Program-made: the position numbers and the translations under genes
Shown here: positions 1 through 7,456 of the stretch, piece after piece
Layout of the letters: each line of letters begins with the position of its first letter
Numbering within the stretch: the first letter of the stretch is position 1
DNA from: Bdellovibrionales bacterium
Lineage (GTDB): Bacteria > Bdellovibrionota > UBA1018 > CAIPTA01
Assembly: GCA_021730855.1 (NCBI GenBank)
Contig: JAKFYM010000183.1
Span: 1 to 10,446, forward strand
Length of the DNA stretch: 10,446 bases
Direction of reading: 5' to 3'
Notes under the pieces: generated by a model
What the model saw: only the letters and a program-made list of their open reading frames with translations
Database searches by the model: none
What the model was told of the DNA's origin: nothing

Positions 1-1045
1 CCACCACGCGGCTCACTTCGTCGCCGATCTGCTCCTCGGTGCAGAAGATGTGGGCATCGTCCTGGCAGAAGGAACGCACGCGGATGAGGCCGGCCGTGGC
101 GCCGGAGCGCTCGTAGCGGTGGAGGCGGCCGAAGTCGGCATAACGAATCGGCAGCTCGCGGTAGGAGTGCTGTTTGGTGGCGAAGATCAGGGCGTGGCAC
201 GGGCAGTTCATCGGCTTCACGGCCACCTGGCGCTCGTCCTGCTGGGAGAAATACATATTCTCTTTGTAGTTCTCGTAGTGGCCGGACTTATGCCAGAGCT
301 CCACGTCGAGCACCTGGGGCGTGATCACCTCATCGTAGCCATACTTCACGTAGAGGCGGCGGATCAGGTTCTGGAGACTATTGTAGACCACCGTGCCCTT
401 GGGGTGGAAGAAGGGCATGGCCGGGGCTTCTTGGTGGAAGCTGAAGAGATCGAGCTCTTTGCCGAGCTTGCGGTGGTCGCGCTTTTTGGCCTCTTCCATC
501 ATCGTCACGTAGTCTTCGAGCTCTTTTTGCGAGGAGTAGCAAAGGCCGTAGATGCGCGTGAGCATCGGATTCTTTTCATTCCCGCGCCAGTAGGCACCAG
601 CCAGGTGGGTGAGCTTGAAGGCCTTGATGTCGGAGGTGCGGCGCACGTGAGGGCCTTGGCACATGTCCGTGAACTCGCCCTCGGTATAGAGGCTCACGTT
701 CTGGAGGTTGAGGTCGCGGATCAGCTCGAGCTTGAACTGCTGGCCTTTTTTGCCAAAAAAATCGAGCGCCTCTTCGCGGCTGAGCTGGGTGCGCTCGAAG
801 GATTTTCCGTCCTTGATGATTTTTTTCATCTCGGCCTCGATCGCGGGCAGCACCTCTTCGGTCACGGGCGTGGGGAAGAGCACGTCGTAGTAGAAGCCGT
901 TGTCGATATGCGGGCCCACTCCGAATTGCGCCCCCGGGTAGAGGCGGGTGATCGCATGGGCCATCACGTGCGCGGCCGAGTGGCGCATCGTCTCGAGGGG
1001 GGAGAGTTCCGGCGTTTTGACGAGTTCTGCGAGTTCTTTGTCCAT
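1..1045 (-). CDS. thrS: Threonyl-tRNA synthetase, N-terminal part (C-terminus beyond left edge)
   Basis: Class II aminoacyl-tRNA synthetase that charges tRNA-Thr with threonine in the cytoplasm and edits mischarged Ser-tRNA. About 348 residues are visible. The N2 editing domain shows HxxxH (H22, H26) and the CxGPH motif (C129, H133). The catalytic core begins near residue 190, with motif 1 around GYDEV, the zinc-ligand cysteine in MNCP (C281) and motif 2 ending QDDAH (H332). The third zinc histidine and the anticodon-binding domain lie off the window. The start is ATG at 1045, with AGGA 6 bases upstream. An in-frame TAA at 1100-1102, which is also the stop of the upstream gene, rules out a longer N-terminus. 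The roughly 60-residue TGS domain found in most bacterial ThrS is therefore absent. MNCPC replaces the more usual MNCPG. It is probably co-transcribed with the methyltransferase-like gene 54 bases upstream. Confidence 0.96.
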   Translation of the reverse strand, partial: MDKELAELVKTPELSPLETMRHSAAHVMAHAITRLYPGAQFGVGPHIDNGFYYDVLFPTPVTEEVLPAIEAEMKKIIKDGKSFERTQLSREEALDFFGKKGQQFKLELIRDLNLQNVSLYTEGEFTDMCQGPHVRRTSDIKAFKLTHLAGAYWRGNEKNPMLTRIYGLCYSSQKELEDYVTMMEEAKKRDHRKLGKELDLFSFHQEAPAMPFFHPKGTVVYNSLQNLIRRLYVKYGYDEVITPQVLDVELWHKSGHYENYKENMYFSQQDERQVAVKPMNCPCHALIFATKQHSYRELPIRYADFGRLHRYERSGATAGLIRVRSFCQDDAHIFCTEEQIGDEVSRVV

Positions 1046-1099
1046 AGGGCATCCTAGCAAATCCGCGGGTTTCGCGAAAGACGCAGGACCGCGAGGATC

Positions 1100-1870
1100 T
1101 TAGTTGGATGCGCTTGCTTCGCGGCGGTAGAGGCTGGCGCACACAGGGTAGGGATGCGCATAGAAGGGGCAAGTCAGCACCTCGCGACGCAGGAGACGGA
1201 GCGGCGGCTCGAGGGCCGCGCGGGCTTCGTCGAAGCTCTCCTCTTCCCAGGGGCCTTGGTGCACAAGCAGGGCTTCGCCCCCCACCTTCAGGGTGCGCAG
1301 GATGGACTCGATCCAGGAAGCGGCGCTGCCATAGCGGGCCGGCAGCCCCCAGGCGAGAGCGGGATAGAGGGAGACGAAGGGATAAAAACAGAGCAGGAGA
1401 TCATAGCCTCCCTGCCAATGAAAAAAATCTCCCGCCTGGTAGTGGGCGGTGCGGGCGGGCAATAGGCTTTGGTAGTAGGCGGCTTTGTCGGCACGCGAGT
1501 GGAGATCGCTGAGGATGGGGTAGGGATCGATCTCAAGGCCCGTGATCTCGGCCTGCGAAAAAAAAGTGGCCAGCGCGGGCAGACGCGAAAAATCCTGGCA
1601 GCCGGGCTCGAGGATCTGCAGCACCGTGGGCTTTACCCCCATGGTTTCCAGCATCCAGAGGGTATGCAGGTTTTTCTCCAAGGCTCTGGGCGCGAGCTTA
1701 TCCGCGAAGGGCCGTAGCTGCTTGGCAAACTTTGCCGCCATGATCGGCACCGCATAGTCTCCGCTTTTTTCTGCATAGCCCGGCCGCTGGAAACGCAGCT
1801 TCGAGCGCAGTTGCCAAAAGAGCTGGTTGCGTTGGGAGGTCCATTTTTCGCGGAGAGAGAGGTCTTCCAT
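1100..1870 (-). CDS. Class I SAM-dependent methyltransferase-like protein, substrate unknown
   Basis: A 256-residue soluble protein that I cannot assign to a named family. It has the order of motifs of a Rossmann-fold methyltransferase. A glycine-containing motif I (ILEPGCQ, residues 86-92) follows a beta strand. An acidic strand end, GLEID (111-115), could bind the SAM ribose. A hydrophobic strand, YDLLLCFYPF (156-165), sits at the motif IV position, and LKVGGEALLVH (194-204) matches the common late strand preceded by a PGG-like turn. The N-terminal 80 residues are basic and helical. Motif I lacks the standard GxGxG, so the fold is likely but activity is less certain. The gene lies 54 bases upstream of thrS on the same strand, so an operon is likely. 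It diverges from the RNA methylase gene with about 32 bases between starts. No convincing Shine-Dalgarno precedes the ATG at 1870. Confidence 0.75.
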   Translation of the reverse strand: MEDLSLREKWTSQRNQLFWQLRSKLRFQRPGYAEKSGDYAVPIMAAKFAKQLRPFADKLAPRALEKNLHTLWMLETMGVKPTVLQILEPGCQDFSRLPALATFFSQAEITGLEIDPYPILSDLHSRADKAAYYQSLLPARTAHYQAGDFFHWQGGYDLLLCFYPFVSLYPALAWGLPARYGSAASWIESILRTLKVGGEALLVHQGPWEEESFDEARAALEPPLRLLRREVLTCPFYAHPYPVCASLYRREASASN

Positions 1871-1902
1871 GCGTCTTTTAGTTTGCCACAGTGCAGGGCC
1901 TC

Positions 1903-3057
1903 ATGACAAAAAAGCCCATGAGCAAATATTTTGTGACCTGTGCCCGCGGCGTGGAAGAGCTCGTCGAGGCGGAAGTGAGCGCACTCGGCGCCACCAGCAC
2001 CGAAAAAGTGCCGGGCGGGCTCTATTTCGAGGGCGACCAAGACACCCTCTATCTCGCCCACCTTTGGCTGCGCACCGGGAACCGCATCTTTTTGCCCCTG
2101 CGCTCCTTCCCCTGCCGCACTCCCGAGGATTTGTACGAAAATCTCAGCAAATTTCGCTGGGAGACCTTTTTGCAAAAAGGCCTCACCTTCGCCGTGGACT
2201 GCACGATCAGCGGCCGCAAGAGCCCTTCGCTCTCGCATTCACACTACGCCAAACTAAAAGCCAAGGACGCGATCGTGGACCGGATGCGCGAAAAAACCGG
2301 TGCCCGCCCCGACGTGAACGCCGAGGACCCCGACATCAGCATCGTGCTCTATATCCGCGATGGCGTTTGCACCTTGAATATGGATGCCACCGGGGCTTCG
2401 CTCCACGAACGTGGCTACCGCGCGGGCGATGCCCAGGCCCCGCTCAAGGAAACCCTCGCGGCCTCCCTGATCCAGCTCGCGGGCTGGGACCCAAATTCTA
2501 CCTTCGTAGATCCCATGTGCGGCTCCGGCACGCTGCTGGCCGAGGCGGCCCTGCTCGCCACGAACACCGCGCCCGGCTCCTTGAGGGAAAGATTTTTGTT
2601 CATGCACTGGCCGGATTTCCACAAACCGCGCTGGGAAAAGCACCTGGCCGCCGCCGAGGCGAAGCGCGTGCCTCTACGCAAGGGCCAGCTCTTTGGCATG
2701 GACGCCGATGCCGAAGCCATCCGCCAGGCGCGGCGCTCGCTGAAAGCCTTAGGCATAGGCGACGAGGTGGATTTCTCCCGTAAGCCGTTTGGCGATTTTT
2801 TGCCTCCAGCGGGGGCGAGCCCGGGCCTCGTGCTGCTGAACCCACCCTATGGGGAGCGGCTCGGCGATGTGGAGGAATTGAAGGCGCTCTACAAATCTAT
2901 TGGTGACACCTTTAAGCAGCAGCTCAAGGGCTGGAAGGGTGGGGTGTTCACGGGGAGCTCTGAGCTCGCCAAATCGATTGGCCTGCGGGCCACGAGGCGG
3001 ATCCCGCTCTGGAATGGCCCGATTGAGTGCCGCCTGCTTACCTATGAGATGTATTAG
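1903..3057 (+). CDS. THUMP-domain class I RNA methyltransferase (RlmL N-terminal/YpsC type)
   Basis: Predicted SAM-dependent RNA guanine-N2 methyltransferase; relatives such as the N-terminal half of E. coli RlmL modify G2445 of 23S rRNA. With the ATG at 1903 the protein is 384 residues. An N-terminal ferredoxin-like part (about 1-55, starting near KYFVTCARGVEEL) is followed by a THUMP domain (about 55-160) and a Rossmann catalytic domain. Motif I is DPMCGSGTLLAEAA (203-216), an acidic SAM-binding residue lies in FGMDAD (264-269), and the catalytic NPPYGERL is at 313-320. The length matches the stand-alone YpsC family and not the double-domain RlmKL fusion. The start at 1903 is preferred because AGGG lies just upstream, although the spacer is only 4 bases. 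A GTG at 1891 and an ATG at 1918 are alternatives. Its stop overlaps the stop of the convergent downstream gene by 3 bases. Confidence 0.93.
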   Translation: MTKKPMSKYFVTCARGVEELVEAEVSALGATSTEKVPGGLYFEGDQDTLYLAHLWLRTGNRIFLPLRSFPCRTPEDLYENLSKFRWETFLQKGLTFAVDCTISGRKSPSLSHSHYAKLKAKDAIVDRMREKTGARPDVNAEDPDISIVLYIRDGVCTLNMDATGASLHERGYRAGDAQAPLKETLAASLIQLAGWDPNSTFVDPMCGSGTLLAEAALLATNTAPGSLRERFLFMHWPDFHKPRWEKHLAAAEAKRVPLRKGQLFGMDADAEAIRQARRSLKALGIGDEVDFSRKPFGDFLPPAGASPGLVLLNPPYGERLGDVEELKALYKSIGDTFKQQLKGWKGGVFTGSSELAKSIGLRATRRIPLWNGPIECRLLTYEMY

Positions 3058-3755
3058 AAAAAACGATGGAGCACGTCTTGGATCTCTGTGCGGTACGCTT
3101 CTGCGGCCCAAGCTGTAGCAGATTTGCAGCCTTGGTGCATGCACTGGGGATCGGAAGCTGGCACCCGCGCACTCTCGGTATAGTCTCCGCTATGCACAAA
3201 GGCGCAGCCGAGGCCTTCCACGAAGGCTTTCATTTTTTCTATATACTCATCGTATTTACCCTTAGCCACGCAGCTCGAGCCCTGTAGGCCGGGTGTGGGC
3301 GGCCCGATCCAGAGGCAGGCGCTTTTTCTGGAGTGGATGGTGGCAATCAAACCGGCCACCTGGGCTTGCGAATTTCTCCAGCCCCATTTGAGCATATTTG
3401 ACCCTAGGGCCACCACAGTGACTCGCGGATTCAGCTTGGCTAAGAGGCTATCGAGGCTGGCGGTGGAGCCGGTGGTGCTAAAGCGAGCTTTGAGAGTGCA
3501 GGGCGCGCCGGGTGCGCAATCTAGAAAACCACAGCGCGTGGAATGATCTTTGGTCCAGGAGAGCACGCTGGAGCCACAGGTGGCGATGAGGTGCACGCGG
3601 GCATTGTTTGCTGAACCGATGGGGCGGAAGGTTTCCAGCTGGTCGTAGAGGGAGGTGCCGAAGCAGCCTGTGGCGTGAGAGTCGCCAATCACTAGAATGT
3701 CAGCGCTTCCTGCCATCGCAGGGATCGCAAGTAGGGCGAAGAGAATCGTGATCAT
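3054..3755 (-). CDS. Secreted SGNH/GDSL-like hydrolase, cysteine-rich
   Basis: A 233-residue exported protein. Residues 1-15 form a short hydrophobic signal peptide with an AMA-type cleavage site. The mature protein starts with a beta strand leading into GDSHATG (24-30), which is block I of the SGNH hydrolase fold with S26 as candidate nucleophile. GSN at 118-120, after the strand VTVVAL, fits the oxyanion-hole block III, and WIGPPTP (149-155) resembles the strand after it. D202 and H207 near the C-terminus are candidates for the catalytic Asp/His, but their spacing is longer than the usual DxxH, so activity is uncertain. Ten cysteines after the signal peptide suggest disulfide bonds in the periplasm or outside the cell. 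Family members include esterases, lipases and O-acetyl-sugar esterases, and the substrate cannot be read from the sequence. The ATG at 3755 has GGAG 7 bases upstream. The stop codon overlaps that of the convergent RNA methylase. Confidence 0.85.
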   Translation of the reverse strand: MITILFALLAIPAMAGSADILVIGDSHATGCFGTSLYDQLETFRPIGSANNARVHLIATCGSSVLSWTKDHSTRCGFLDCAPGAPCTLKARFSTTGSTASLDSLLAKLNPRVTVVALGSNMLKWGWRNSQAQVAGLIATIHSRKSACLWIGPPTPGLQGSSCVAKGKYDEYIEKMKAFVEGLGCAFVHSGDYTESARVPASDPQCMHQGCKSATAWAAEAYRTEIQDVLHRFF

Positions 3756-3909
3756 GAAGGGGCTCCGGGTTTAGCGTGGTTATTTCGTGGCGCGCAAAAA
3801 TAACTTAAGTTTGGGGGCCCGGCAAATGCTTTTCGCCATTGCGCATAGCGCAATGGTGGGGCTTATGATAAGCATGGCCAACATTTTCCCCAACCTTTGG
3901 AGATAGCCT
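3756..3909. promoter_or_regulatory. Divergent intergenic region with palindromes
   Basis: This 154-base gap separates two divergently transcribed genes for secreted cysteine-rich proteins, so it must hold both promoters. It is richer in A/T than its surroundings. It contains AACTTAAGTT (3802-3811), a 9-bp perfect inverted repeat (3836-3856) and GCTTA-TGA-TAAGC (3861-3873). A -10-like TATGAT (3864-3869) lies inside the last of these, about 41 bases before the plus-strand ATG. The -35 partner is weak (TTGCGC at 3839-3844, 19-base spacer). I could not settle on a minus-strand promoter. Confidence 0.5.
3836..3856. repeat. 9-bp perfect inverted repeat with 3-base spacer
   Basis: The arms CCATTGCGC (3836-3844) and GCGCAATGG (3848-3856) are exact reverse complements around ATA. 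It has no T tract and lies upstream of both genes, so it is not an intrinsic terminator. It overlaps the likely -35 area of the plus-strand gene, which fits an operator for a dimeric regulator. That role is an inference. Confidence 0.55.
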
Positions 3910-4227
3910 ATGAAGACAGTCCTTTTGTTTTTGCTGCTCACCACCCCGGCCCTTGCCCAAGTGGGAACCTATTGTGAAGAGAAAATAGATAGAGCGTGGC
4001 AGACATTCACTGAGCGTTACAAAGACGAGCTCTTTATTGCAGTTCATCCCGTCACCTGCGTGGATGGCGTGTGGACCTCCGTCAGATGTAGAAAAGATCA
4101 GGAAGGGCACCGGGTGAACCTCGTCACCAAAGATAATTTGCGGAGAGAGCGCTGTGTTTACTCGCTTGTCTGTGAGGGCGGATTGGTTAGTGAATCGCGA
4201 GCCCCAATTTGCGAGTCATTCCTATAG
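3910..4227 (+). CDS. Small secreted six-cysteine protein of unknown function
   Basis: A 105-residue protein that I do not recognise. A clear signal peptide (residues 1-16, basic MK start, leucine-rich core, ALA cleavage site) leaves a mature chain of about 89 residues with six cysteines (C22, C50, C60, C82, C88, C101). This even number could form three disulfides in the periplasm or medium. The mature chain is charged and has no membrane segment. The ATG has GGAG about 7 bases upstream, which supports translation from this start. It is transcribed divergently from the cysteine-rich SGNH protein across a palindrome-bearing region, so the two may share regulation. The stop is 16 bases from the stop of the convergent membrane-protein gene, with no hairpin terminator between them. 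Confidence 0.75.
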   Translation: MKTVLLFLLLTTPALAQVGTYCEEKIDRAWQTFTERYKDELFIAVHPVTCVDGVWTSVRCRKDQEGHRVNLVTKDNLRRERCVYSLVCEGGLVSESRAPICESFL

Positions 4228-4243
4228 CCCAAAATCTCCCGCC

Positions 4244-4867
4244 TCAGGTGCGAGTCTTTAGGAACACCAAGGTGGCCAGGATCTGCGCGTAGCCCAGCAA
4301 AAAGACATTCAGCACGGGCACAAAGAGCAAAAAGTTGAGAAAGAATCCGAGCAAGAGATTGCGGCCGGGATTCTGCGCAAAGAGCCGCAGGCGCGCGCCA
4401 TAGCTGGGAGCGGTGCGCGCAAAAATGGGCGCAAGAAAGATATAGGCCGTGAGCCAGGCGGCGAGCAGGATGTTGAGCAAATTCAAAAAAGGCACAAAAC
4501 TGAGGGCGAAAAGCGCGCAGGCCGCGACTGCCACCAAGCAGGCATGCCCGAGCTCGCGAGCTAGACGGCGCGGATGAAAGGGCGGGGCCGGGATACGCAC
4601 CTCGCCTAACTGGGCGCGCTGGCATTCGTCGATGATGGCGTCTTCCACGAACACCAGCGAAATGCTGCCGAACACAATCCAGGAAAGCAGAAAAATCAAG
4701 ACGGAGGCCGGGAGGCTGAGCCAAAGCGTCACATTGTCGAGCGCCTGCGTCCACAGCAGATAGAGCAGCCCCGTGGTGAGCGCAAAGGTGAGCGCGCCCG
4801 GAAAAAAGCTCAGGAGGAGCAAACGCGGGCGCGTGAGCAAAAGTTTTAGAGCAACAAACGGGAGCAT
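4244..4867 (-). CDS. EI24/CysZ-like integral membrane protein
   Basis: A 207-residue inner-membrane protein resembling the EI24 domain family, which includes the sulfate transporter CysZ and many uncharacterised bacterial members. Hydrophobic segments lie at about 17-39, 52-75, 108-146 (long enough for a hairpin) and 169-200. Between the second and third is a basic loop with paired arginines (about 99-104). The C-terminal PVLNVFLLGYAQILATL (184-200) is the family's typical proline-asparagine-alanine pattern. The EI24 assignment is good, but the transported substrate is unknown and the symbol cysZ is not justified. The ATG at 4867 is 4 bases after the stop of the upstream lipoprotein protease and has no strong ribosome binding site of its own. 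Translational coupling in a two-gene operon is therefore likely. Confidence 0.8.
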   Translation of the reverse strand: MLPFVALKLLLTRPRLLLLSFFPGALTFALTTGLLYLLWTQALDNVTLWLSLPASVLIFLLSWIVFGSISLVFVEDAIIDECQRAQLGEVRIPAPPFHPRRLARELGHACLVAVAACALFALSFVPFLNLLNILLAAWLTAYIFLAPIFARTAPSYGARLRLFAQNPGRNLLLGFFLNFLLFVPVLNVFLLGYAQILATLVFLKTRT

Positions 4868-4871
4868 CTAG

Positions 4872-7280
4872 CTATAAACTAGCACGAAGCTTTCTTAGGC
4901 TCTCGCGTTTCCGTGCGTCTTGGGTGGCACGAATTTCCACGTCGAGAACTTCCCGCAGCCTGCTAAGCGCCGCGCTGCTGGCGTTTCCGAAAGCCTTGAG
5001 GCTGGCCGCCGCCGCCGTACGCTCCGCGATTGGCCGCTCCCCTGCGCCGGCCTGGGCTTGCACGCCCTTTTCCAGCAGGGCGATCACGAGGGATTCTAGA
5101 TCCAAGGTGCTTTCGCCTCGCTGGTGAAAGCTCAAGGGAGCGTCGGCGCTGTACTTGACCGCCTTGAACATCCGGGTGCGCATCGAGGAGAGCGAGGCGT
5201 CTTGGCCCGCTTTCAGTTTTTTGTCGAAGAGCTCAAGATGGGTGGCGAGAGCCTTGGCGCGTTCGTCCTCCGGCATTTCTTGAAGCGCCGGAGTGGAGAG
5301 CAGCCAAGCCTCAAGGCTGGTGCGGAGCTCTTGCACTTTGTCTTGCGTGGCTTGCGGCCAGGCATAGGTCTCTACCGTGGTCTCGAGCAGGGAGAGCGCG
5401 CGTTCGCGCATTTCGTTTTCGTCGTAGCCTTCGGGGAGAATGTCTTCTTGAAAGACATAGAGCGATTTCACCGCCTGCGAACCCAAGTACCCTAGGCTAT
5501 TGGCGGTTGCGCTCACGTACATGCGGCTGGTGCCGAGTAGGGCGTTTGCAAAGGCATCGGTGGCGGTTTTGGTGTCCTTAGCGGTTTTCATTTCCGGGGC
5601 GTCGGGAAGCTCGGTTTTGGCCAGGGCCACGGGCAGCGAGGTCATCAGGCCATTTCGGGCTTCGGCATTGGCCAAAAGCTCGAGCGAGCGCTTGGCTTGT
5701 TTAGTGGGATCGGTGCCGATATCGTAGCGCACGCAGAGGGGATCCACTCCGCCCTCCACCGCATCGGCCTCGTCATCATCGCAGGTGGGGAGGGTGGGGT
5801 CGCTGTCTTTGATATCTTTGCCTTCGTTGTAGAGGGCCGAAAGAATTTGGCGGTCGTACTCTAGGAGCGGTCCATCGGCGCTATCGATCGAATGAAAGGC
5901 GTGGGCCTCTTCGTTGTAGTGGTTGTAGTCCATGATCGAGGTGCTGAAGAGCGAGCCCGCTTTGTCGGGATCAAAGGAGAGCGAGCCTTTGAAGTTGTGG
6001 GCAAGGCCGAGGGCATGGCCCACTTCGTGGAAGACCACCGACTTGAGGAGCTTGCGCCCGAACTCTTCGGGGCTAAGCCGCGAACTCGGACTGAGGTGCA
6101 TGGAGGCGCTGTCTAGGCAATGCACGGGAAGGCGCCGGCCCAGGAAGGTGCGGCTTTGCAAGGCCTTGCTGACTTGGGCGCTGGGCTCGGACTCTTCGGT
6201 GCGGCTGCCATTGTTCCAATAGTCTTTGCCGATATTCACCCAGGCGAGCGGCAAATAAATGGTGGAATTGGTTTGGATGCCGGTGAAGGGATCGGAGTTC
6301 TGGCTTTCATAGGCGGAGTCGGCGTCTTGCACGTTATCCCAGACAATGAGGTTGTAGCGGGGATCGCCTACTTTCACGCCCTCGGGAAGGATGCCTTCGA
6401 ATTTCACCAGGTCGCGATTCCACATCGAGCGCGAATAACGGTTCCAGGCTTCGAGGCCGTTTTTCACGTCGTTAAGGTATTTTTCCGGGATGTTTTTGGT
6501 CACCCACCAGCGGATGGGTTCGTTGTTTTTGAGCAAGTAGCGCTGGGCCGCAGCCACTTTTGTGCGCGCTTGGTCGGGGCGATCGGGATAGACCTCGCCT
6601 CCGATCAGAAAACGAAAGCGCTCGGCGAAGGGGTTTTCGTCGTCGAGATAAATCGGCTGGTAGTCGGCCGGTACCACGCGATCGCGGGGCGTGAGCGTTT
6701 CCATCACCTCGGCTAGGGTGCCGTCCATGAGCTCGGTGGAGCTTTCGATCAGGAAGAGCTCGTCGGCCGATTCAAACTGCAGGGAGCGGATCCAAGAGGC
6801 GCGTAAGCCGACCTTGCTATCTTTGCCATTGAGCATCACCTCTACGGTGGGAGACGCGTGGTGCGCGCGGATGGTGAGGGTCTCTTCGTCCTGGCGCAGG
6901 ATGGGAAATTCGTGGATGAGGCGGCTCGGGTGGTTGATGTCGGATTCAAAATCCAGGCGTCCGTCGGTCACGAGGCGGAGTTTGTCGTCGATGATTTCAA
7001 ACTGCGCCGGAAATTGGCCGAGGCTCAAGCCCATCATGGCCACGTCTTCCTTCTCTTCCCGAAGGGCGGCGAACTGCAGGGTGCCGCCATAGAGAAAAGT
7101 GCGGCCGAGCAGGGCTTCCCGCCTAAGCGTCACTTCGGTGATCACGGCGCTGACCGTGGAGGTGAGGGTGTGCACTTGGGCCGCGTGCTGCTCGATCTTG
7201 GTCACGAGCGGCGGGTATTGGGGCGTGCTTTTCGCACAAGCGGCCAGCGTGAACAGAGCAAGCAAAATCACAGTCTTCAT
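4872..7280 (-). CDS. Lipoprotein zinc metalloprotease (metzincin type, DUF4953-like)
   Basis: An 802-residue exported lipoprotein. Residues 1-15 are a lipoprotein signal with lipobox LAAC and acylated cysteine C15. A beta-rich N-terminal region runs to about residue 250. The peptidase part follows, with the conserved-looking start of a metzincin domain (RWWVTKNIPE). The zinc site is HEVGHALGLAHN, with H418, H422 and H428 as ligands and E419 as the base. A Met-turn, SIMDY (448-452), lies about 20 residues later. This arrangement is that of large zinc-dependent proteases annotated with DUF4953. The C-terminal third (about 560-802) is charged and largely helical, with no motif I recognise. An acidic cluster (DDDEAD) precedes it. 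It probably degrades protein at the outer membrane or periplasm. The ATG at 7280 is chosen over one at 7340 because it starts the signal peptide and follows GGGAGGG. It forms an operon with the EI24-like gene. Confidence 0.88.
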   Translation of the reverse strand: MKTVILLALFTLAACAKSTPQYPPLVTKIEQHAAQVHTLTSTVSAVITEVTLRREALLGRTFLYGGTLQFAALREEKEDVAMMGLSLGQFPAQFEIIDDKLRLVTDGRLDFESDINHPSRLIHEFPILRQDEETLTIRAHHASPTVEVMLNGKDSKVGLRASWIRSLQFESADELFLIESSTELMDGTLAEVMETLTPRDRVVPADYQPIYLDDENPFAERFRFLIGGEVYPDRPDQARTKVAAAQRYLLKNNEPIRWWVTKNIPEKYLNDVKNGLEAWNRYSRSMWNRDLVKFEGILPEGVKVGDPRYNLIVWDNVQDADSAYESQNSDPFTGIQTNSTIYLPLAWVNIGKDYWNNGSRTEESEPSAQVSKALQSRTFLGRRLPVHCLDSASMHLSPSSRLSPEEFGRKLLKSVVFHEVGHALGLAHNFKGSLSFDPDKAGSLFSTSIMDYNHYNEEAHAFHSIDSADGPLLEYDRQILSALYNEGKDIKDSDPTLPTCDDDEADAVEGGVDPLCVRYDIGTDPTKQAKRSLELLANAEARNGLMTSLPVALAKTELPDAPEMKTAKDTKTATDAFANALLGTSRMYVSATANSLGYLGSQAVKSLYVFQEDILPEGYDENEMRERALSLLETTVETYAWPQATQDKVQELRTSLEAWLLSTPALQEMPEDERAKALATHLELFDKKLKAGQDASLSSMRTRMFKAVKYSADAPLSFHQRGESTLDLESLVIALLEKGVQAQAGAGERPIAERTAAAASLKAFGNASSAALSRLREVLDVEIRATQDARKRESLRKLRASL

Positions 7281-7285
7281 TCCAT

Positions 7286-7292
7286 CCCTCCC
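7286..7292 (-). promoter_or_regulatory. Ribosome binding site of the lipoprotein protease
   Basis: GGGAGGG on the minus strand lies 5 bases before the ATG at 7280. It decides this start against the in-frame ATG at 7340, which would put 20 charged residues before the lipoprotein signal. Confidence 0.8.
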
Positions 7293-7426
7293 TTTGGGAA
7301 GAACATCATTGCGAAAATTTTTTGCCGCAGCAAAAGACAAAACCTTTCAAGAATGTCAGGAACTCACGCTTGTTTTTGCGGGATTAGGGAATTCCTACCT
7401 TGTTTCCGTGTAAGTCCTTGCTTTCT

Positions 7427-7456
7427 TTGGCTCTTTTTAGCAGCTACAGGTAAAAT
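7427..7456 (+). promoter_or_regulatory. Putative sigma-70 promoter of the PP2C/HD-GYP operon
   Basis: TTGGCT (7427-7432, 4 of 6 matches to TTGACA) and TAAAAT (7451-7456, 5 of 6 to TATAAT) are separated by 18 bases. Transcription would begin about 7 bases after the -10, at or next to the ATG at 7464. No proper Shine-Dalgarno sequence is present before that ATG, so a leaderless or nearly leaderless transcript is possible. Confidence 0.35.

Noticed and set aside
50..1057. Long plus-strand open frame opposite thrS
   Set aside because: It is the antisense shadow of thrS. The minus strand encodes all ThrS editing and catalytic motifs, and the plus translation is an unstructured His/Val/Glu-rich sequence.
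7320..7335. TTTTGC-CGCA-GCAAAA hairpin as a terminator
   Set aside because: It lies upstream of both divergent genes and has only a 6-bp stem, mostly A-T. At most it is an operator or chance palindrome.
7281..7340. Alternative start of the metalloprotease at 7340
   Set aside because: It adds 20 charged residues before a clear lipoprotein signal, and the strong GGGAGGG site is placed for the ATG at 7280.
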